15,174 nt of DNA, from NCBI GenBank assembly GCA_005788145.1, contig SXYY01000048.1, forward strand, positions 1-15,174, read 5' to 3'. The translations under genes and the position numbers were made by a program. This document shows positions 13,166 to 15,174 of this stretch, piece by piece; positions within the stretch are counted from its first letter, which is position 1, and each line of letters opens with the position of its first letter. Below the pieces are notes generated by a model. That model was not told where the DNA came from. It did no database searches and saw nothing but the letters and a program-made list of their open reading frames with translations. This DNA comes from Bacteroidota bacterium. Its GTDB lineage: Bacteria > Bacteroidota > Bacteroidia > NS11-12g > UBA955.

Positions 13166-13669
13166 ATGAAAAAACACATTACCGCTCTTTTGTTTGCATT
13201 GGTGGCTTTGACCCCGAGTATTTTCTGTCAAGACGCCAATCAAGAAGCCCCTTCGGTTCAAGTAAAAGACATCGACGGTGCACCCATCAACTTCAACAGC
13301 ACCGTTGAAAAAGGCAAAATTACCGTGGTTTCATTTTGGGCTACCTGGTGTGGACCTTGTATCAAAGAATTGCAAGCCATCGATGAGCTCTATGCCGATT
13401 GGCAAACCAAATACAATGTGAAATTGGTGGCGGTAAGCATCGATGATGCGCGAAACAGCAGAAAAGTAAAACCCAAAGTGTTGGCAGAAAACTGGCAATA
13501 CCAAATCATCCTCGACGAGAACATGGATTTGGCCCGTGCCATGAATGTCAACAACCCTCCCATGACTTTCGTCTTCGACAAAAACGGCAAACTGGTATAT
13601 TCTCACCAAGGATACACCCCCGGCGCTGAATCCGAACTCGAAGCCCACATCGCCGAATTGGCGAAGTAA
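13166..13669 (+). CDS. TlpA/ResA-like periplasmic thioredoxin
   Basis: The 167-residue exported protein has a signal peptide (1-21; KKHITALLFALVALTPSIFC) and a thioredoxin fold of the TlpA/ResA/AhpC-TSA type. WATWCGPCIKELQ holds the redox pair Cys62 and Cys65, and NNPPMTFVFDKNGKLVY contains the usual cis-proline segment. Such proteins reduce disulfides in the periplasm, for example during cytochrome maturation or redox repair; the partner cannot be told here. The Cys at residue 21 might be a lipid-attachment site, but SIFC is a poor lipobox. The gene has its own promoter, is divergent from hisS, and ends one base from the pirin stop on the other strand. Confidence 0.92.
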   Translation: MKKHITALLFALVALTPSIFCQDANQEAPSVQVKDIDGAPINFNSTVEKGKITVVSFWATWCGPCIKELQAIDELYADWQTKYNVKLVAVSIDDARNSRKVKPKVLAENWQYQIILDENMDLARAMNVNNPPMTFVFDKNGKLVYSHQGYTPGAESELEAHIAELAK

Positions 13670-13670
13670 G

Positions 13671-14378
13671 TTAGCGCATCGGAATTTCAATCAACAATAC
13701 ATCGGCGTTTTCCGACGCTTTGATTTCCACTTGGTCTAACTCCCATAGCCCAATGGCATCCCTGCGACCCAGCACATGGCCATTGACCTCCACACTGCCT
13801 TCTATCACAAAGATATAGGCCCCCTGGTACTCACCATGTAGCTCGTAATTTGCCAATTCTGATGGCTTCATCACCCGACGAACAAAATAGGCATCCTGCT
13901 CAATCTTGATAGAATCGCCGCCTTGTGGGGTTGCCAAAAACTGCCACTGACTGTCGCGACCCGCTTCATCAAAATAGCGCTGATCGTAACTCGGCTTCAA
14001 ATTGTGTGCCCGCGGAAACACCCAAATTTGTAACAATTTGCTTTCCTCGGTATTGCTCGAATTGACTTCACTGTGGGTAATCCCAGATCCCGCGGTCATG
14101 TGCTGCACTTCCCCAGCCCGGATGATCTCAGTATGTCCCATAGAATCCCTGTGCTGCAATTCCCCCGAAAGCATAATGGTCACAATTTCCATGTTGTCGT
14201 GCGGATGCATGCCAAAGCCCATGCTCGGTGCAATGATATCGTCGTTCAGTACCCGCAACGCCCCGAAATGAATTTTCTGAGGGTCGTACCAATGGGCAAA
14301 ACTGAAGCTAAATTTTGAGTCCAACCACGCCATTTTGTTGACGCCACGCTCTGCTGATGGGTGAAATTTAAATTTCAT
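13671..14378 (-). CDS. Pirin-family protein (cupin metalloprotein)
   Basis: The 235-residue bicupin has the pirin metal site at its normal place: His58 and His60 in MHPHDN, His102 and Glu104 in ITHSEVN, with the family strings FGALRVLNDDIIAPSMGFG and TAGSGITHSE. Bacterial pirins are iron-binding proteins; some have quercetin dioxygenase activity, others influence metabolism or stress responses. The role here is unknown. It has a perfect TAnnTTTG promoter at 14393-14400 and ends tail to tail with the TlpA-like gene. Confidence 0.93.
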   Translation of the reverse strand: MKFKFHPSAERGVNKMAWLDSKFSFSFAHWYDPQKIHFGALRVLNDDIIAPSMGFGMHPHDNMEIVTIMLSGELQHRDSMGHTEIIRAGEVQHMTAGSGITHSEVNSSNTEESKLLQIWVFPRAHNLKPSYDQRYFDEAGRDSQWQFLATPQGGDSIKIEQDAYFVRRVMKPSELANYELHGEYQGAYIFVIEGSVEVNGHVLGRRDAIGLWELDQVEIKASENADVLLIEIPMR

Positions 14379-14392
14379 GATAGTTGTTGTAA

Positions 14393-14400
14393 CAAATATA
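14393..14400 (-). promoter_or_regulatory. -7 promoter element of the pirin gene
   Basis: The minus strand reads TATATTTG (perfect TAnnTTTG), with 14 bases before the ATG at 14378. A TTG at 14425-14423 is a possible -33 element at 22 bases. Confidence 0.55.
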
Positions 14401-14407
14401 AGGGGAT

Positions 14408-14929
14408 TTAGGCAAATTCTTCCAACACTTCTTCGGGACGAGGAATTCGGGCGTTGGTATCGATCAGCACACCATCAACACCCGCCGCGGAAGCAGCATC
14501 CAAATCGCGCTGTTTATCGCCGATGATCAAGCACTGTTCAGGATCCAGGCCAAATTGATGCAATCCCTTCTCCACCATCAAGCTGCCGGGTTTCCGACAC
14601 AGGCAACGACCGTTAAAATCGGGATGATGCGGGCAAAAGTAAAAATGGGCAATGGAAAATCCGGCTTTCACACATAATCCTTGAAAATATTGATGCATGG
14701 CATGAACATCAGCTTCCTGATACAACCCTTTGGCCAAGCCACCTTGATTGGTCACCACAATGAGCAAATACCCCGCGTCATACCAATCTTTCAGGGTTTC
14801 TACGACACCCGGCAACACCTGAAACTCAGCCAAAGATTTGGTGTAATCTCCCGGATCGTGGTTGATTACGCCGTCTCTATCGAGGAAAAGGGCTTTTCTT
14901 CCGCCCGATGATTCACCCATTTTTTTCAT
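14408..14929 (-). CDS. gmhB: D-glycero-D-manno-heptose 1,7-bisphosphate phosphatase-like HAD phosphatase (GmhB)
   Basis: This cytosolic HAD phosphatase of the GmhB/HisB-N type removes phosphate from heptose bisphosphate in the ADP-heptose route for lipopolysaccharide. In 173 residues it shows FLDRDGVIN (nucleophile Asp17, acid/base Asp19), VVTNQGG (58-64), the zinc loop CPHHPDFNGRCLCRKPG (Cys99, His101, Cys109, Cys111), and IIGDKQRD with Asp138 and Asp142. Length is normal. The start may be ATG 14929 or the third codon downstream (Met4). It is divergent from the DPM1-like gene, both relating to cell-envelope sugars. The exact heptose anomer used cannot be told. Confidence 0.88.
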   Translation of the reverse strand: MKKMGESSGGRKALFLDRDGVINHDPGDYTKSLAEFQVLPGVVETLKDWYDAGYLLIVVTNQGGLAKGLYQEADVHAMHQYFQGLCVKAGFSIAHFYFCPHHPDFNGRCLCRKPGSLMVEKGLHQFGLDPEQCLIIGDKQRDLDAASAAGVDGVLIDTNARIPRPEEVLEEFA

Positions 14930-14946
14930 TTACTTGCAAAATAACT

Positions 14947-14954
14947 TAATTTCG
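14947..14954 (+). promoter_or_regulatory. -7 promoter element of the DPM1-like gene
   Basis: TAATTTCG fits TAnnTTCG with 13 bases before the ATG at 14968. No -33 element at normal spacing. Confidence 0.4.
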
Positions 14955-14967
14955 CTCACCGAATCGC

Positions 14968-15174
14968 ATGTCAAAGTATCTAGTTATCATCCCTACCTAC
15001 AACGAAATCGAGAACATCGAGAAAATGGTCCACACGGTGATGGCTTTGGAGAAGGACATCGACTTGTTGGTTGTTGACGACAATTCACCCGATGGCACCG
15101 CCAATCAAGTGGATGCGATGATGTCTCAGTACAACACCCAAAGAACCAAATTGCACATCCTAAAACGCCAAGGC
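14968..15174 (+). CDS. Polyprenol-phosphate mannosyltransferase-like GT2 glycosyltransferase (5' part)
   Basis: The first 69 residues are visible; the window ends inside the gene. They have the GT2 start KYLVIIPTYNEIENIEKMV and the DxD-like nucleotide-sugar site VVDDNSPDGTANQV, the wording typical of dolichyl/polyprenol-phosphate mannose synthases (DPM1). Such enzymes move a sugar from GDP-mannose or a related donor to a lipid phosphate at the membrane. The rest, including any membrane segment, lies outside. It is divergent from gmhB. Confidence 0.88.
   Translation, partial: MSKYLVIIPTYNEIENIEKMVHTVMALEKDIDLLVVDDNSPDGTANQVDAMMSQYNTQRTKLHILKRQG

Noticed and set aside
1..15174. tRNA or rRNA genes
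   Set aside because: No cloverleaf with a TTCRANYC-type arm or rRNA-like stretch was recognised on either strand by eye; a covariance search was not possible.

Overview
The window looks like a chromosome segment of a Bacteroidota member, probably Flavobacteriales-like. The reasons are the PorT-type protein of the type IX secretion system, the -7 promoter motif TAnnTTTG or TAnnTTCG in front of several genes, the lack of clear Shine-Dalgarno sequences, and the overall protein style. Two moderately GC-rich housekeeping blocks flank a visibly AT-rich accessory block.

Left block (1-2446): a minus-strand operon ubiE-porT-tgt (tgt runs off the left edge), divergent from engB. Right block (10203-15174): hisS-hutH on the minus strand, a plus-strand TlpA-like thioredoxin meeting a pirin tail to tail, gmhB, and the 5' end of a DPM1-like glycosyltransferase.

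Central block (about 2447-10210): a tyrosine recombinase gene (9155-10210, +) lies divergent to a leftward train of minus-strand genes cut into units by two 133-134 bp long-stem inverted-repeat elements (2704-2837 and 6347-6479). Unit A, next to the recombinase, holds a beta-carbonic anhydrase, a degenerate UspA-like protein and a SulP transporter, plausibly a bicarbonate uptake module. Unit B holds an AraC-type regulator, a secreted PDZ/alpha-beta hydrolase/Asp-box protein and a 46-residue membrane protein. Unit C holds a 53-residue membrane protein and ends at engB without a recognisable element.

Main finding: the layout matches an integron base for base. Unit A starts with GTTAGTGGC and its own 3' element opens with the exact reverse complement GCCACTAAC. 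Unit B starts with GTTAGCCA and its own 3' element opens with TGGCTAAC. That is the relation expected when circular cassettes insert at G^TT. A Bacteroidota-type promoter sits between the recombinase and the first junction, pointing into the array as an integron Pc promoter would. The recombinase is not a classical IntI: it lacks the long insertion before the HxxR motif and carries an extra N-terminal domain of about 70 residues. I propose an integron-like cassette system of Bacteroidota with multi-gene cassettes. The boundary pairing is seen directly; the recombination activity is inferred.
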